From: Streptomyces sp. NBC_00239
GTDB lineage: Bacteria > Actinomycetota > Actinomycetes > Streptomycetales > Streptomycetaceae
Assembly: GCF_036194065.1 (NCBI RefSeq)
Contig: NZ_CP108095.1
Span: 310,001 to 374,000, forward strand
Reading direction: 5' to 3'
DNA length: 64,000 nucleotides
In this document: positions 9,701 through 17,330 of the stretch, piece by piece
How the letters are laid out: each line of letters begins with the position of its first letter
Numbering within the stretch: the stretch's first letter is position 1
Position numbers and translations under genes: made by a program
Notes under the pieces: generated by a model
Told to the model about the DNA's origin: nothing
The model's database searches: none
The model's input: the letters and a program-made list of their open reading frames with translations, nothing else

Positions 9701-10504
9701 GGCATGGCGTTCGCCCACCTGTACAAGGCCACCGGCGACAGAACGTACCTCGACGGAGCGCTGCGGGCCGCGAACTGGATTCAGACCAACTCCGCCGACA
9801 CCCGCGGCGCCGGGGGCTACACCGGCGGCTACGCCGACACCTCCGCGGCGGAGGACGGCAGCGGCATGGTCCAGCGGACCTGGAAGGCCACCGAGCACAA
9901 CATCGACGTCGGCGCCTTCTTCGCCATGCTGAACCAGCTCACCGGGGACCAGGTCTGGAAGGACCGCTCGGACGGCGCCTTCGCGTTCGTCAAGACCATG
10001 CTCAGCGCCGACGGCAACCACCTGTGGACCGGCACCGGGCTGGACGGGGTCACTGTCAACGAGGACGCCGTCCCCGAGGACGTCCAGACCTGGAGTTACC
10101 TGGCCACCCTCGACCCCGCCTACGGACGGGCCGTCGACTGGACCGCCGGGCGCATGGCCGCCACCGACGGGCCGACCGACCCCACCACCGGCCGGCCGAT
10201 GTTCAGCGGAGTCAGCTTCAGCGCCGTCGACACCTCCGGCGTCTGGTTCGAGGGCACCGCGCACCTGCTGGCCGCCTACCAGGCGCGTAAGGCCCCCGGG
10301 GACTCCGACAAGGCCGCGAAACTGATCACCACGCTGCAGAAGGCTCAGGCATACGCTCCGAACGCCGACCGAGCGGGAATCGTCGCTGCCTCGCACGACG
10401 GCCTCGACACCGGGCAGGGTGACCGCTACTACGCCTCCCGGCACACTGGTGCGACCGCCTGGTACGTCGTCGCCGCGAAGGGAGGAAACCCCTTCCGGCT
10501 CTGA
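6731..10504 (+). CDS. Secreted three-domain protein: CdtB/DNase I-like nuclease, SGNH esterase, toroid glycosidase
   Basis: 1257 residues from a GTG that opens a classical signal peptide (TAATCALALILTLVQLAVAA, cut after ARA). Domain 1 (about 40-305) is an endonuclease/exonuclease/phosphatase fold: TWNMQG (about 47), MMQEAG (about 81), GDFNYN (about 233) and ESDHWPV (about 298) supply the expected Asn, Glu, Asp/Asn and Asp-His, as in CdtB toxins. A beta-rich spacer with GTEGRVRY follows. Domain 2 (about 460-790) is an SGNH hydrolase: GDSYISGE, GGND near 590 and the IHPN histidine near 775. After a Pro-rich linker, domain 3 (about 880-1257) has the (alpha/alpha)6 look of glycosidases or lyases (GGWSVYTGNMAWAGMAFAHL, TEHNIDVGAFFAM). 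It is a single uninterrupted frame. It may be an exotoxin or a scavenging enzyme; the combination is unusual. Confidence 0.75.
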   Translation: MKPIRIPEACRRWTAATCALALILTLVQLAVAAPPARAAVNDYRFATWNMQGSAGGAKWLDNIMGFFEDRSLYGPRNAILMMQEAGAMPPSCDGRTTVQTIDAHYTQYVNGVGRAAIDQINLYACNFGTSGRPTHTLYWIHTDTNPNPGSGRVNMAIMVRRDQLKGNVPEPLVVQPDTMSDGGKPRPLIGVRVGNDSFYSVHGFSGSGNDRQRALAAVRERGSLPNGEWVVAGDFNYNLQGPGGPDSAFPTLPPGNTLMRSGEYTHHDRNLNENSELDYAVSSSPPAGGIRVSRMANLESDHWPVEFNSPAVQPPCAGFGVTDNSDPCVPPPSTAARSTGVRFSNHTGCDLTLDRLGLQLPHGMWTAAPPDRIARNQGAAWGSESSGIGTGTEGRVRYVTQNCSTMSDDNRQVQLHWDNPFIGSNGYDELGSDYSTFRIDREGGVGNNAVVTWTVGQKPTAIVAMGDSYISGEAGRWAGNANTGNGGSAWGTDRAAFACNADESNCRHDLQGVYRDSGYDGGSGCDRSDVSEIAGAEIDGIPPERRFNLACSGATTDHVVQSGFKGEKPQVEQLKELAKLYQIKTIVLSVGGNDLNLVGAMQQCGINFMTNMKSCKAAGVDGLIREKIPGVEDKVVGAMNAIHAAMRFQGYDSRSYRLVAQSYPGPIADPAHYRYPAETYERYTSGGCPFYNEDATWARDEIIPAVSTMLRSAARRGDAFFLDMQDALAGHELCHSGAGQATSANTLANPLPAAQAEWVRWFPGYFGAQGNTQEAIHPNAYGQQALSDCLTQADNQISSGGREFRCTASAGSSKPAVQTVSSDPNYSSDSVNRAVGFLTATQDRFSSLVRVDDGTEEPPLPPSLPGLPQLPLPPIPAHKAMRLSLPQSYTGGFFGPGGAFGPAGYQSSFTYDNAVTIYALLKHGTGDGLDHAKVLGNSLLYAQDHDPVNDGRIRASYLPDPFVTTLGRDYPVGTPYIGGWSVYTGNMAWAGMAFAHLYKATGDRTYLDGALRAANWIQTNSADTRGAGGYTGGYADTSAAEDGSGMVQRTWKATEHNIDVGAFFAMLNQLTGDQVWKDRSDGAFAFVKTMLSADGNHLWTGTGLDGVTVNEDAVPEDVQTWSYLATLDPAYGRAVDWTAGRMAATDGPTDPTTGRPMFSGVSFSAVDTSGVWFEGTAHLLAAYQARKAPGDSDKAAKLITTLQKAQAYAPNADRAGIVAASHDGLDTGQGDRYYASRHTGATAWYVVAAKGGNPFRL

Positions 10505-10526
10505 TCTGAACCGACAGCCAATCGAA

Positions 10527-10572
10527 GCAGCCGTGTCCGGCCCCGGCACCCGCCGGGGCCGCACACGACTGC
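10527..10572 (+). terminator. Hairpin terminator after the three-domain gene
   Basis: A long imperfect stem (GCAG-CGTGT-GGCCCCGGC against GCCGGGGCC-CACACG-CTGC) with an ACCC loop begins 22 bases after the stop codon. Confidence 0.75.
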
Positions 10573-10634
10573 TTCAGCAGGTCTGCCGACCTTGACCGGC
10601 TCCGCCACCACGCCTCCCGCACCGGTTCGATGTC

Positions 10635-10662
10635 GCCAACATCCAACCGCCAACATCCAACC
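10635..10662. repeat. Perfect 14-bp tandem duplication
   Basis: GCCAACATCCAACC occurs twice with no spacer. It lies in non-coding DNA and is probably a slippage product. Confidence 0.7.
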
Positions 10663-10837
10663 GCTACCTGCCTCGCGAGCGCCACCCCGGCGAACCTTCT
10701 CAGCCAGAGCACTTGAACGCGCATCGAGGCCAGCTGCGACGCTGAAGGGCCAACCAGAACGCTAAGCCTCAGGCTCCCCCGGCACTCCAGAACGTCGATT
10801 TTCCGCGGCCGACGAGAGGTATAATCCCTGTACGCCC

Positions 10838-10925
10838 ACCTGGCAGCCTCTCAGGTGACTCAAGGTCAAATCCCATGCAAGCCTGCGAGATCGGCCGCTC
10901 AAGGCCCCATTCCGCGGGTCGGTTT
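10838..10925. repeat. Diverged intergenic element, copy 1
   Basis: About 90 bases that align with 53974-54064 at roughly two thirds identity by eye. The shared landmarks come in the same order: CTGGC, CAGGTG, GGTCAAAT.CCA, GCGAGATCG, CCC..TTCC and GGTCG. Read on the minus strand, both copies end a frame with a similar DLA-L-GI sequence and then a stop, so it could be the 3' end of an old mobile gene. Identity unknown. Confidence 0.4.
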
Positions 10926-11022
10926 TCTGTAGCGATGGATGTTTTGCCGGGGAACGCCATTGTCGGCAGTCGGTGATGGGCTCGATCGACTGCCCCCCGC
11001 TGCTCGCGGCTCGCTCCCCCGC

Positions 11023-11376
11023 TCAGTGGAACTCGTGGATCACCTGGATCTCGCCGACGATGTGCGCGTTGAAGTCGTCGAGGTCCTCGGCAGGAACCCA
11101 GAGCTCGAGGATCGTCCGCCCGCTGGCCTGCTGGACGGGGTAGCGGCTCACGAACTCCGCGTCGATCTCGAAGCGGGTGACGAAGCCGGCGCCGTCGTGC
11201 TTCACGTTCCAGTCCCGCGCGATCCTGATCGCGTAGTCCTCGTTGAGGACCGGGTAGAAGATCGGCTGCTCGGGCAACCGGGGCGGCCACGCACGCCAGT
11301 TCAGCTCACGGACCAGGTCCAGCTCCATGGGGCCGGTCGGGCGCCACAGGGTCGTCGTTGCTTGCCGGCTGGTCAT
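11023..11376 (-). CDS. ADP-ribosylation/crystallin J1-type small protein
   Basis: 117 residues starting MTSRQATTTLWRPTGP. It resembles the short actinobacterial proteins usually annotated 'ADP-ribosylation/crystallin J1' (LWRPTGPMELDLVRE, WRAWPPRLPEQPIFYPVLNE, IARDWNVKH, GFVTRFEIDAEF, LELWVPAEDLDDFN). These are cytosolic with no proved activity, and I see no ADP-ribosylglycohydrolase metal motif. I chose the ATG at 11376 because homologues of this type begin just before the LWRP motif; an upstream start would add a basic, unrelated 27 residues. Confidence 0.7.
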   Translation of the reverse strand: MTSRQATTTLWRPTGPMELDLVRELNWRAWPPRLPEQPIFYPVLNEDYAIRIARDWNVKHDGAGFVTRFEIDAEFVSRYPVQQASGRTILELWVPAEDLDDFNAHIVGEIQVIHEFH

Positions 11377-11550
11377 GTGCGTCGTCGCTCTCTCATGCAG
11401 GCCGCGCGTGCCGCGGACCGGGAGGTCGGACCATACGGCACAACGTGCCCTCGGCACATACTCGCTTTCCGCGACCCGAACCGGGCGACTCCCCCACCAT
11501 CACGCCGACAGCCGACGACCGCGGAAGACGGTCCACGCTGATGGAACGGG

Positions 11551-12660
11551 TCACGGATAGGGCAGGCCCTTCGCGGCGGCGTCGATGCGGTTCGTTTCCA
11601 GGTGGACGATCGCGCCCGGTTCGGCGTAGCTGGGGCCCAGGACCGTGATGAGTTGCTGGCGGTCGATGAAAAATTGCAGGTCGATGAGAGGCACGGTGTT
11701 CGCGATGACATCGTCCTCCGTGGCGGAGAACGGGGTACGCGTCAGATCCGTCGGATAGGGGGCGATGGCGTTCCACCACGAGCGTTGGGGGCTGTCGGAC
11801 GTCAGGCCCGGCGGGCGCCACCTGGGTTCCTCGAAGGTGTGCCAGAGAAGCCAGGCGAACTGTCCCGTAGCACGGCCGACGAGGAGCACCTCCTTCAGCA
11901 CGTCGGCGTAGGCCTCCGCGAAGAGTGTGGTGCCGGCTGATGTGGGGTCGAGCAGGAGCTCACGGTAGGCCTCGGTCCAGGCGGGTGTGCCTATGGGGGC
12001 CGACGTGTTGGCCACGAGCTGCATGAGCCTCGCTCGGTTGCGTACGCCGGCGGCCAGGCTCCGAACCGCGCCCCAGGCGGGATCCGGCGTGGGATTTTTC
12101 GCCAGCACCACATGGCAGTGGTAGGTGTCGAGCGGGCCCGCGCCCCACGAGGCGGGAGGCGTGAACATGCCGTCCGGTGAACCGCGCGGGTTCAGCAGCC
12201 ACTCGAGACCCAGCAGCAGGCCGTCCTGGAACTCCAGCGGCAGGGGTGCGCCCAGCGGGTTGAAGGCATAGAGACTGCCCAGCGTCTGCCGGTCGAGTTC
12301 GTTCTTGCGCGTGAAGTTGAACTCGGGGATCGGCCGCTCCTGCCAGGAGAGCCACTCGTTGCGGTCGGCGAAGGGGAGGGCCCACGCGTCATCGAGGACG
12401 GCGAGCGTGTCCGCACCGACGATCGCATCGTGGTCCAGCTCGTGGCTCTCCTGGAACAGCTTCACCGCGTCGGCGGTCTGACCGCCGAAGTAGCCGGTCG
12501 CCCCGTCGGGAATCTCGTAGCCGAGGTCGATCAGGGCGAACTGGATCGTGGTGACGTGCTCGCCCTGGTGGCCCTGTCTCAGGTAGGCGCTCGTATCCCG
12601 GGCAGCGATGCGTTCGAGAACGGGATCGTCCCGGAACCGAGCAGAGGAAAGCAGCGCCAT
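11551..12660 (-). CDS. Peptidoglycan-binding-domain protein of unknown function
   Basis: 369 residues. Residues about 25-95 form a peptidoglycan-binding-1 type domain (LRQGHQGEHVTTIQFALIDL, GYFGGQTADAVKLFQESHEL, IVGADTLAVLD). The remaining 270 residues are unrecognised, with many Trp and Pro (WLLNPRGSPDGMFTPPASWG, FAWLLWHTFEEPRWRPPG). There is no signal peptide, odd for a wall-binding protein, so such domains may serve here only as fold modules. GGAAGGAG a few bases before the ATG at 12660 fixes the start. The gene stands alone. Confidence 0.65.
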   Translation of the reverse strand: MALLSSARFRDDPVLERIAARDTSAYLRQGHQGEHVTTIQFALIDLGYEIPDGATGYFGGQTADAVKLFQESHELDHDAIVGADTLAVLDDAWALPFADRNEWLSWQERPIPEFNFTRKNELDRQTLGSLYAFNPLGAPLPLEFQDGLLLGLEWLLNPRGSPDGMFTPPASWGAGPLDTYHCHVVLAKNPTPDPAWGAVRSLAAGVRNRARLMQLVANTSAPIGTPAWTEAYRELLLDPTSAGTTLFAEAYADVLKEVLLVGRATGQFAWLLWHTFEEPRWRPPGLTSDSPQRSWWNAIAPYPTDLTRTPFSATEDDVIANTVPLIDLQFFIDRQQLITVLGPSYAEPGAIVHLETNRIDAAAKGLPYP

Positions 12661-12932
12661 GACTGACTCCTTCCGCGCCCACGACACAGCGCAGCACGGC
12701 CCTTCCGCTTTCCATTGTGGGTCGGCAGCGGTCCGTAGGCATGTCGGTCCGCAATGATCGTGGAGCGTCGTAGTGCGCTCGCGGCCAGGTGTGACCTGTG
12801 TGGAAGGCGGCAGACGGGGGCCACCGGCACAAGCAGGCGGCCCGCTCCCCCGCTGCCGATGGTCGACTGGCGAGGGAACGGGCCGGTTTTGACAGCCCGC
12901 CGATACCGCCCCCAGCTGGCCGTCACATCAGG

Positions 12933-13433
12933 TCAGGTCCACTGCACGTCCGCGAGGGAGGTGACCGGCTGCGGCTTGCCGATGAGAGCCAGGGCGACGA
13001 AGAAGCCGATCTGGCCGATCGCGATGGTGAGCGTGGCCAGCGCCTTGTCGTCGTAGTGCTTCGCCACCTTGGCGTACAGGGCGTCGGACACGCGCTCCTG
13101 GCCGTGCGGTGCCGGCTGGAGAGTGGCCTCGACCAGGGCGAGGGCTGCGCGCTCCGCGTCGGTGAAGCACAGGGCGTCCTGCCAGGAGGCAACGGCGGTG
13201 ATGCGGTCCTCGGTCTCGCCGGCCTTACGCAGGAAGGAGGTGTTCAGGATGGTCAGGTACGTGTTGCCGACGATCTGTCCGGCACGCAGGTGCACGAGAC
13301 TCATGGTGGTGCGCGGCACCGAGCGGTTGCCCGTGGCCCGGAAGAGGGCGGCACTGATGTCGTTCACCTCCGGCACGAACTCGGCCGGGTTGGCCATCCG
13401 CGAGACGGGTGCGGGGGTGGGGGTGTTCGTCAT
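12933..13433 (-). CDS. Carboxymuconolactone decarboxylase/AhpD-fold family protein
   Basis: 166 residues with the helical pattern of the CMD/AhpD family: FVPEVNDISAALFRATGNRSVP, LVHLRAGQIVGNTYLTIL, a short linker, and ALCFTDAERAALALVEATL. The redox-active CxxC of peroxidase members is missing at the expected place (GNTYLTILNTSF), so an alkylhydroperoxidase role is unlikely. The substrate is unknown. The gene stands alone on the minus strand. Confidence 0.7.
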   Translation of the reverse strand: MTNTPTPAPVSRMANPAEFVPEVNDISAALFRATGNRSVPRTTMSLVHLRAGQIVGNTYLTILNTSFLRKAGETEDRITAVASWQDALCFTDAERAALALVEATLQPAPHGQERVSDALYAKVAKHYDDKALATLTIAIGQIGFFVALALIGKPQPVTSLADVQWT

Positions 13434-13587
13434 GGCGTGCTCCTTCGCGTCGGTCTGGTTGGCGTCTTCACAGCACTGACGGATGCGCGCACGCAGACGT
13501 GACCGGAATCCCGAAAGAAGATTTTCCGGCGTCTCCAGGGGCCTGCCTGTCTACCAGCCGGCCGGTACATCCGGGCTGGAGACAGCC

Positions 13588-14143
13588 CTACCTGGTCTTG
13601 CAGCCCGCGGGCATCTCCGTGGATGTCCGGTACAGCACACACGCGCGGAGCGGTCCTTCCGGCACGCTCGGATCCTCGAAGTCGTCGGCGGGGTCGCGGG
13701 TCATGCCGATCCGGCGCATCACTGCCTGAGAACGCAGGTTGCCGATGGTCGTCGACGCAACCACCTCCGGCAGCCCGAGCGTGCCGAAGGCGAAGGACAG
13801 GCAGGCCAGGGCGGCCTCGGTCGCGTACCCCTGCCCCCACCGCCGACCGCAACAGCCGCCATCCGACGTCCACCCCGGCAAACGGCATGTTCTCGTCCAC
13901 CTCATCCAGGCCGGCGCGGCCGACGAACTCACCGGTCTCCCGGACTTCGAGCGCCCACCACCCGAAACCCCGATGATCGAACTCGGCCTGCATCAGTCTC
14001 ATCGCGGCGTCGCTCTGATGCCACGTCAGCAGTGGCCCCAGGTGCTCTCGGACTTCGGGATCGGCGTTCATCGCCGCCCACGGCTCGCGGTCGGACTCCC
14101 GCCACCGGCGGAGCAGAAGACGGTCGGTTCGCCTCTCTGGCAT
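13588..14143 (-). pseudogene. Frameshifted GNAT-family acetyltransferase
   Basis: From the ATG at 14143 the first frame reads a RimJ/RimL-type N-acetyltransferase (RTDRLLLRRWRESDREPW, GFGWWALEVRETGEFVGRAG, VDVGWRLL). At about 13835-13855 the homology moves to another frame, which continues with the acetyl-CoA-binding region (WGQGYATEAALACLSFAF, PEVVASTTIGNLRSQAVMRR) and ends at 13588. Removing one G from the run in GCGGTGGGGGCAGG restores A-W-G-Q-G-Y-A. The gene is therefore broken by a 1-bp insertion, unless this is a sequencing error in a G run. It may once have acetylated an N-terminus or small molecule. Confidence 0.75.
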
Positions 14144-14212
14144 GCCTACCAGGCAACGCGAACTCCACCACGCTGTCGACCGGCCATACCGCCCTTCCTG
14201 CGACGGGGGCGA

Positions 14213-14312
14213 GTGCAACTGACGGACGGGGAAAAAGAATTCATCCGGCCGAACCTGCCGATCGGCGAGTACGGCCCGTATCTCAAGCGGCTACGGAGAA
14301 CTCTCTCAGATG
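14213..14312 (+). pseudogene. N-terminal remnant of an IS5-like (IS112-type) transposase
   Basis: The short frame VQLTDGEKEFIRPNLPIGEY-GPYLKRLRR matches the conserved start of IS5-family transposases common in Streptomyces (LTDEEW..I.P.LP, GEYGPYPERLR). The match stops after about 30 residues and no inverted repeats or catalytic region follow. It is a decayed fragment beside the frameshifted acetyltransferase. Confidence 0.6.
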
Positions 14313-14408
14313 GTCATGGGTGGGTGACGCCACAAGGTCATCACCCCCGGAGTAGCAGGCTCAGGTCCAACGCGCATGCATGGGGGGTTGGTGGAACCTC
14401 GGTATGCG

Positions 14409-15560
14409 TCAGGTCGCGAGTTTTGCGTAGTTGTCCTGCTGATGTGGGGGGTTTGGGTGGGATGGGTGTGTGAAGCGGACGGTGATGGTCAGGCCGCCTT
14501 CGGGGCGGGCGGTGGTGGTGAGGGTGGCGTGGTGTGCCTGGGCGACGGCGGTGACGATGGCGAGGCCGAGGCCGTAGCCGTCGCGGCGGCCGTGCCGGTC
14601 GGGGGCCAGTCTCTGGAAGGGTTGGAAGAGGCGCTGGATCTGGTTGTCGGGGATGACCGGCCCGCTGTTGGTGATCGTGAGGGTCGCCTGCGTGCCGGAG
14701 GTGTGAGTGGTGATCTGTACGTGCCCGTCCGGGTGGTTGTGGCGGATGGCGTTGTCGACGAGGTTGGCGATGAGGCTTTCGATCAGACTCGGGTCCCCGG
14801 CCGTCACTGAGGGCGTGAGGTGTTCGGCGAGGTCGATGCCTCCTTGTGCTGCTTGGTCGCGGCGGGAGGCGAGCACCCGTTTGACGACTTGGGCCAGGTC
14901 GAGGGTGTCCCTGCGAGTGGGGCCGCGCTCGCTGGTGGCCAGGGCGAGCAGTGCTTGGACGAGCCGTTCCTGGTGTCCGCCGAGGCCGAGGGCCTCCTGG
15001 CAGGCCGAGCGCAGGGTGTCGGTGTCGGCGTCGGGGTCGGCGAGGGTGACTTCGAGGAGGGTGCGCAGGCCGGCGAGGGGGGTGCGCAGCTCGTGGGAGG
15101 CGTTGGCGACGAAGTGTCGGTGGGCGTCGAAGGAGGCTTGGAGGCGGGCGAAGAGGTCGTCGAGGATGTAGCCCAGTTCGGTCAGCTCGTCGGCGGGTTC
15201 CCCGAGGTCGAGACGTTGGTGGAGGTTTCCGGCGGAGATGGCTTTGGCGGTGGCGGTGATGGCCCGCAGGGGCCGGAGGAAGCGGCCGGCGACGAACCAG
15301 CCGGCAGCCAGGGCGATGGGGATGAGGATGGCGAGCGCGACGGCGGAGCCGACGAGGAGCTGGTGCGGGCCGATGCCGCGCCCGGTGCCGGTGAGCGTGC
15401 CCGGCGCATTGCTGTGGACGGGAGTGGTTGACTGGATGCCGACCAGGGGGAGGGTGACGATGGCGAGGACCACGATCCCCGCGACGAAGATGCCTGCGGC
15501 GTAGAAGAGCGCGAGTCGGGCCTGCAAGGACCGCCTGGGCAGCGGCCGGGGGCTGGTCAT
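14409..15560 (-). CDS. Two-component sensor histidine kinase
   Basis: 383 residues. Two membrane segments (about 18-40 and 68-92) enclose a short, about 27-residue, extracytoplasmic loop, too small for a typical ligand domain, so it may sense membrane state. A HAMP region (RFLRPLRAITATAKAISAGN) follows, then the H-box with His156 (NASHELRTPLAGL), the N-box (IANLVDNAIRHN) and a G-box (GYGLGLAIV). The ATG overlaps the stop of the response regulator gene by 4 bases (ATGA), so the two are translationally coupled. By position it probably controls the divergent ABC exporter, perhaps in answer to a membrane-active antibiotic. Confidence 0.92.
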   Translation of the reverse strand: MTSPRPLPRRSLQARLALFYAAGIFVAGIVVLAIVTLPLVGIQSTTPVHSNAPGTLTGTGRGIGPHQLLVGSAVALAILIPIALAAGWFVAGRFLRPLRAITATAKAISAGNLHQRLDLGEPADELTELGYILDDLFARLQASFDAHRHFVANASHELRTPLAGLRTLLEVTLADPDADTDTLRSACQEALGLGGHQERLVQALLALATSERGPTRRDTLDLAQVVKRVLASRRDQAAQGGIDLAEHLTPSVTAGDPSLIESLIANLVDNAIRHNHPDGHVQITTHTSGTQATLTITNSGPVIPDNQIQRLFQPFQRLAPDRHGRRDGYGLGLAIVTAVAQAHHATLTTTARPEGGLTITVRFTHPSHPNPPHQQDNYAKLAT

Positions 15561-16219
15561 GCCGGCCCGATCCGGTAGCCGCCTTCGCGGATGGTCTCGA
15601 TGGCCGGCGGGTCGCCGAGTTTGACTCGCAGCCGGTGCACGGTGTGCTTGACCGCGGACGTGAAGGGGTCGGCCGCTTCGTCCCAGACGCGTTCGAGAAG
15701 TTCCTCGGCGGACAGAACCAGGCCGGGTGAGGCGAGCAGGCATTCGAGGAGCGCGAACTCCTTCGGGCTGAGCTCGAGACGACGGCCGGCGCGGAACGCC
15801 ACCCGGCGGGCCGGGTCGAGGGTGATGTCCCCGCAGGAGAGGGTGGGGGGAAGCGGCGGGCTGGCCCGGCGGGCCAGGGCACGGACGCGGGCGACCAGTT
15901 CGGCGAAGGCGAACGGCTTGGGCAGGTAGTCGTCCGCGCCGAGGCTGAGCCCGTCGACACGGTCCTCGATCGTGTCGGCGGCGGTCAGCATCAGCACGCG
16001 GGTATCGGAGCGGTCGTTGACGATTCGCCGGCAGATCTCGTCCCCGTGGACACCGGGCAGGTCCCGGTCGAGGACGACCACTTCGTAGCGGGTGGCGGCC
16101 AGGCGGTCGAGGGCGTCGGTCCCGTCCAAGACGACGTCGACGGCCATGCCCTCGCGGCGCAGCCCGGTGCCGATGGAGCGGGCAAGGACCTCGAAGTCCT
16201 CGACGACGAGGACCCTCAC
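15557..16219 (-). CDS. OmpR-family response regulator
   Basis: 220 residues. The receiver domain has the acidic pair ED (7-8), phospho-acceptor Asp51 (VVVLDRDLPG), the Thr/Ala switch (LMLTAAD) and Lys101 (PKPF). The C-terminal winged helix (LSPKEFALLECLLASPGLV, VKHTVHRLRVKLGD, IETIREGGYRIG) is of OmpR type and binds direct repeats. It is the first gene of the pair with the histidine kinase. The 175-base region shared with the divergent ABC genes holds repeated 11-base half-sites that are good candidates for its target. Confidence 0.93.
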   Translation of the reverse strand: MRVLVVEDFEVLARSIGTGLRREGMAVDVVLDGTDALDRLAATRYEVVVLDRDLPGVHGDEICRRIVNDRSDTRVLMLTAADTIEDRVDGLSLGADDYLPKPFAFAELVARVRALARRASPPLPPTLSCGDITLDPARRVAFRAGRRLELSPKEFALLECLLASPGLVLSAEELLERVWDEAADPFTSAVKHTVHRLRVKLGDPPAIETIREGGYRIGPA

Positions 16220-16298
16220 CGCCGCTCACCGCCGGTCGTCGCGCGGGCGGAACGGCCGCCGGGTCGAGGTGTCATGCCGTCAACGATGCCAGATACCG

Positions 16299-16339
16299 GG
16301 TCGCAGCCCGGTCGCAGCCGCGGAGACCGGGCTGCAACC
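16299..16339. promoter_or_regulatory. Repeated half-sites in the divergent kinase/ABC control region
   Basis: GGTCGCAGCCC (16299-16309) is followed directly by GGTCGCAGCCG (16310-16320), and an inverted copy GGGCTGCAACC lies at 16329-16339. Tandem 11-base repeats fit an OmpR-type dimer. The site lies 56 bases before the ABC ATPase start and 80 before the regulator start. Confidence 0.5.
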
Positions 16340-16394
16340 GGGTGCGGCGTACAACCGTCGGCATGAATCCATTTCGAACCGCGAGGTCGCCGCG

Positions 16395-17330
16395 ATGAGC
16401 GCCCCGGGGATCGTCGTCGCCGGGCTGCGCAAGCGCTATGGGGCCGCCCTGGCCCTCGACGGCATGTCCTTTACCGTCCGTCCCGGTGTGGTGACCGGCT
16501 TCGTGGGGCCGAACGGGGCCGGGAAGTCCACGACGATGCGGGTGATCCTGGGCCTGGACGCGGTAGATGAGGGCACCGCGCTGATCGAGGGGAAGCCGTA
16601 CCACCATCTTCGGCACCCGCTGAGTCACATCGGTTCACTGCTGGACGCGGCGGCGCTGCACCCCGGCCGGAGTGCTCGTAACCACCTGCTCTGGCTGGCG
16701 CATTCGCAGGGCCTGACCGCGCGGCGGGTGGACCAGGTCATCGAGCAGGTCGGCCTGACCTCGGCGGCCCGGCGCAAGGCCGGCGGCTTCTCGCTCGGTA
16801 TGCGCCAGCGGCTCGGGATCGCCGCGGCCCTGCTCGGGGACCCGCCGGTCATCATGCTCGATGAGCCGTTCAACGGCATGGACCCCGACGGCATCATCTG
16901 GATGCGCGGCTTCCTGCGGTCGCTGGCCGCTCAGGGCCGCGCTGTCCTGGTGTCCAGCCACCTGATGAGCGAAGTACAGGACACCGCCGATCATCTCGTG
17001 GTGGCCGGGCGCGGCAAGGCCATCGCCGACGCCGGCGTGGCCGACCTGATCGCGGCCGCCTCCGGGAGCCGGGTGGCCCTGCGGACCACGGCCGGCACGC
17101 ACGCGATGCGGGTGCTCGCCCATGCGGGCGCGACCGTGGCGGCCGCCGGCCGTGACACCATCACCGTCGCCGACATGCCGGCGGATCGGATCGTGGCGCT
17201 GCTCAGCGAGAGCGCGGTGCCGTTCTCCGAGGTATCCCCGCACCGCGCCACCCTCGAGGACGTCTACCAGGAACTCACCCGCGAGGCGGTCGAGTTCCGC
17301 GCCGCGACACCCACGGAGGTACCACGGTGA
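16395..17330 (+). CDS. ABC transporter ATP-binding protein (antibiotic/peptide exporter type)
   Basis: 311 residues. Walker A at 38-46 (GPNGAGKST), signature FSLGMRQR at 132-139 in place of LSGGQ, as in the BcrA-like exporter ATPases, Walker B VIMLDEP at 152-158, and a switch histidine in VLVSSHL. The C-terminal 90 residues are the extension typical of this group. The stop overlaps the GTG of the permease gene. It powers export or self-protection together with the two membrane proteins that follow, probably under the divergent two-component system. Confidence 0.9.
   Translation: MSAPGIVVAGLRKRYGAALALDGMSFTVRPGVVTGFVGPNGAGKSTTMRVILGLDAVDEGTALIEGKPYHHLRHPLSHIGSLLDAAALHPGRSARNHLLWLAHSQGLTARRVDQVIEQVGLTSAARRKAGGFSLGMRQRLGIAAALLGDPPVIMLDEPFNGMDPDGIIWMRGFLRSLAAQGRAVLVSSHLMSEVQDTADHLVVAGRGKAIADAGVADLIAAASGSRVALRTTAGTHAMRVLAHAGATVAAAGRDTITVADMPADRIVALLSESAVPFSEVSPHRATLEDVYQELTREAVEFRAATPTEVPR

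Larger units (their letters stand above)
10505..11022. other. Gene-free region with terminator, short tandem repeat and repeat-element copy
   Basis: It holds the hairpin at 10527-10572, a perfect 14-bp tandem duplication at 10635-10662, and one copy of a diverged intergenic element at about 10838-10925 whose partner lies at 53974-54064. No gene is supported. Confidence 0.5.

Noticed and set aside
7343..10564. A 1073-codon minus-strand open frame opposite the three-domain secreted protein gene
   Set aside because: Long antisense frames are expected in GC-rich DNA; its translation is low-complexity (Gly/Val/Arg-rich) with no family pattern, while the plus strand carries clear domains.
14213..14408. 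A complete insertion sequence
   Set aside because: Only about 30 residues of an IS5-like transposase start are recognisable, and there are no inverted repeats or remaining transposase body.
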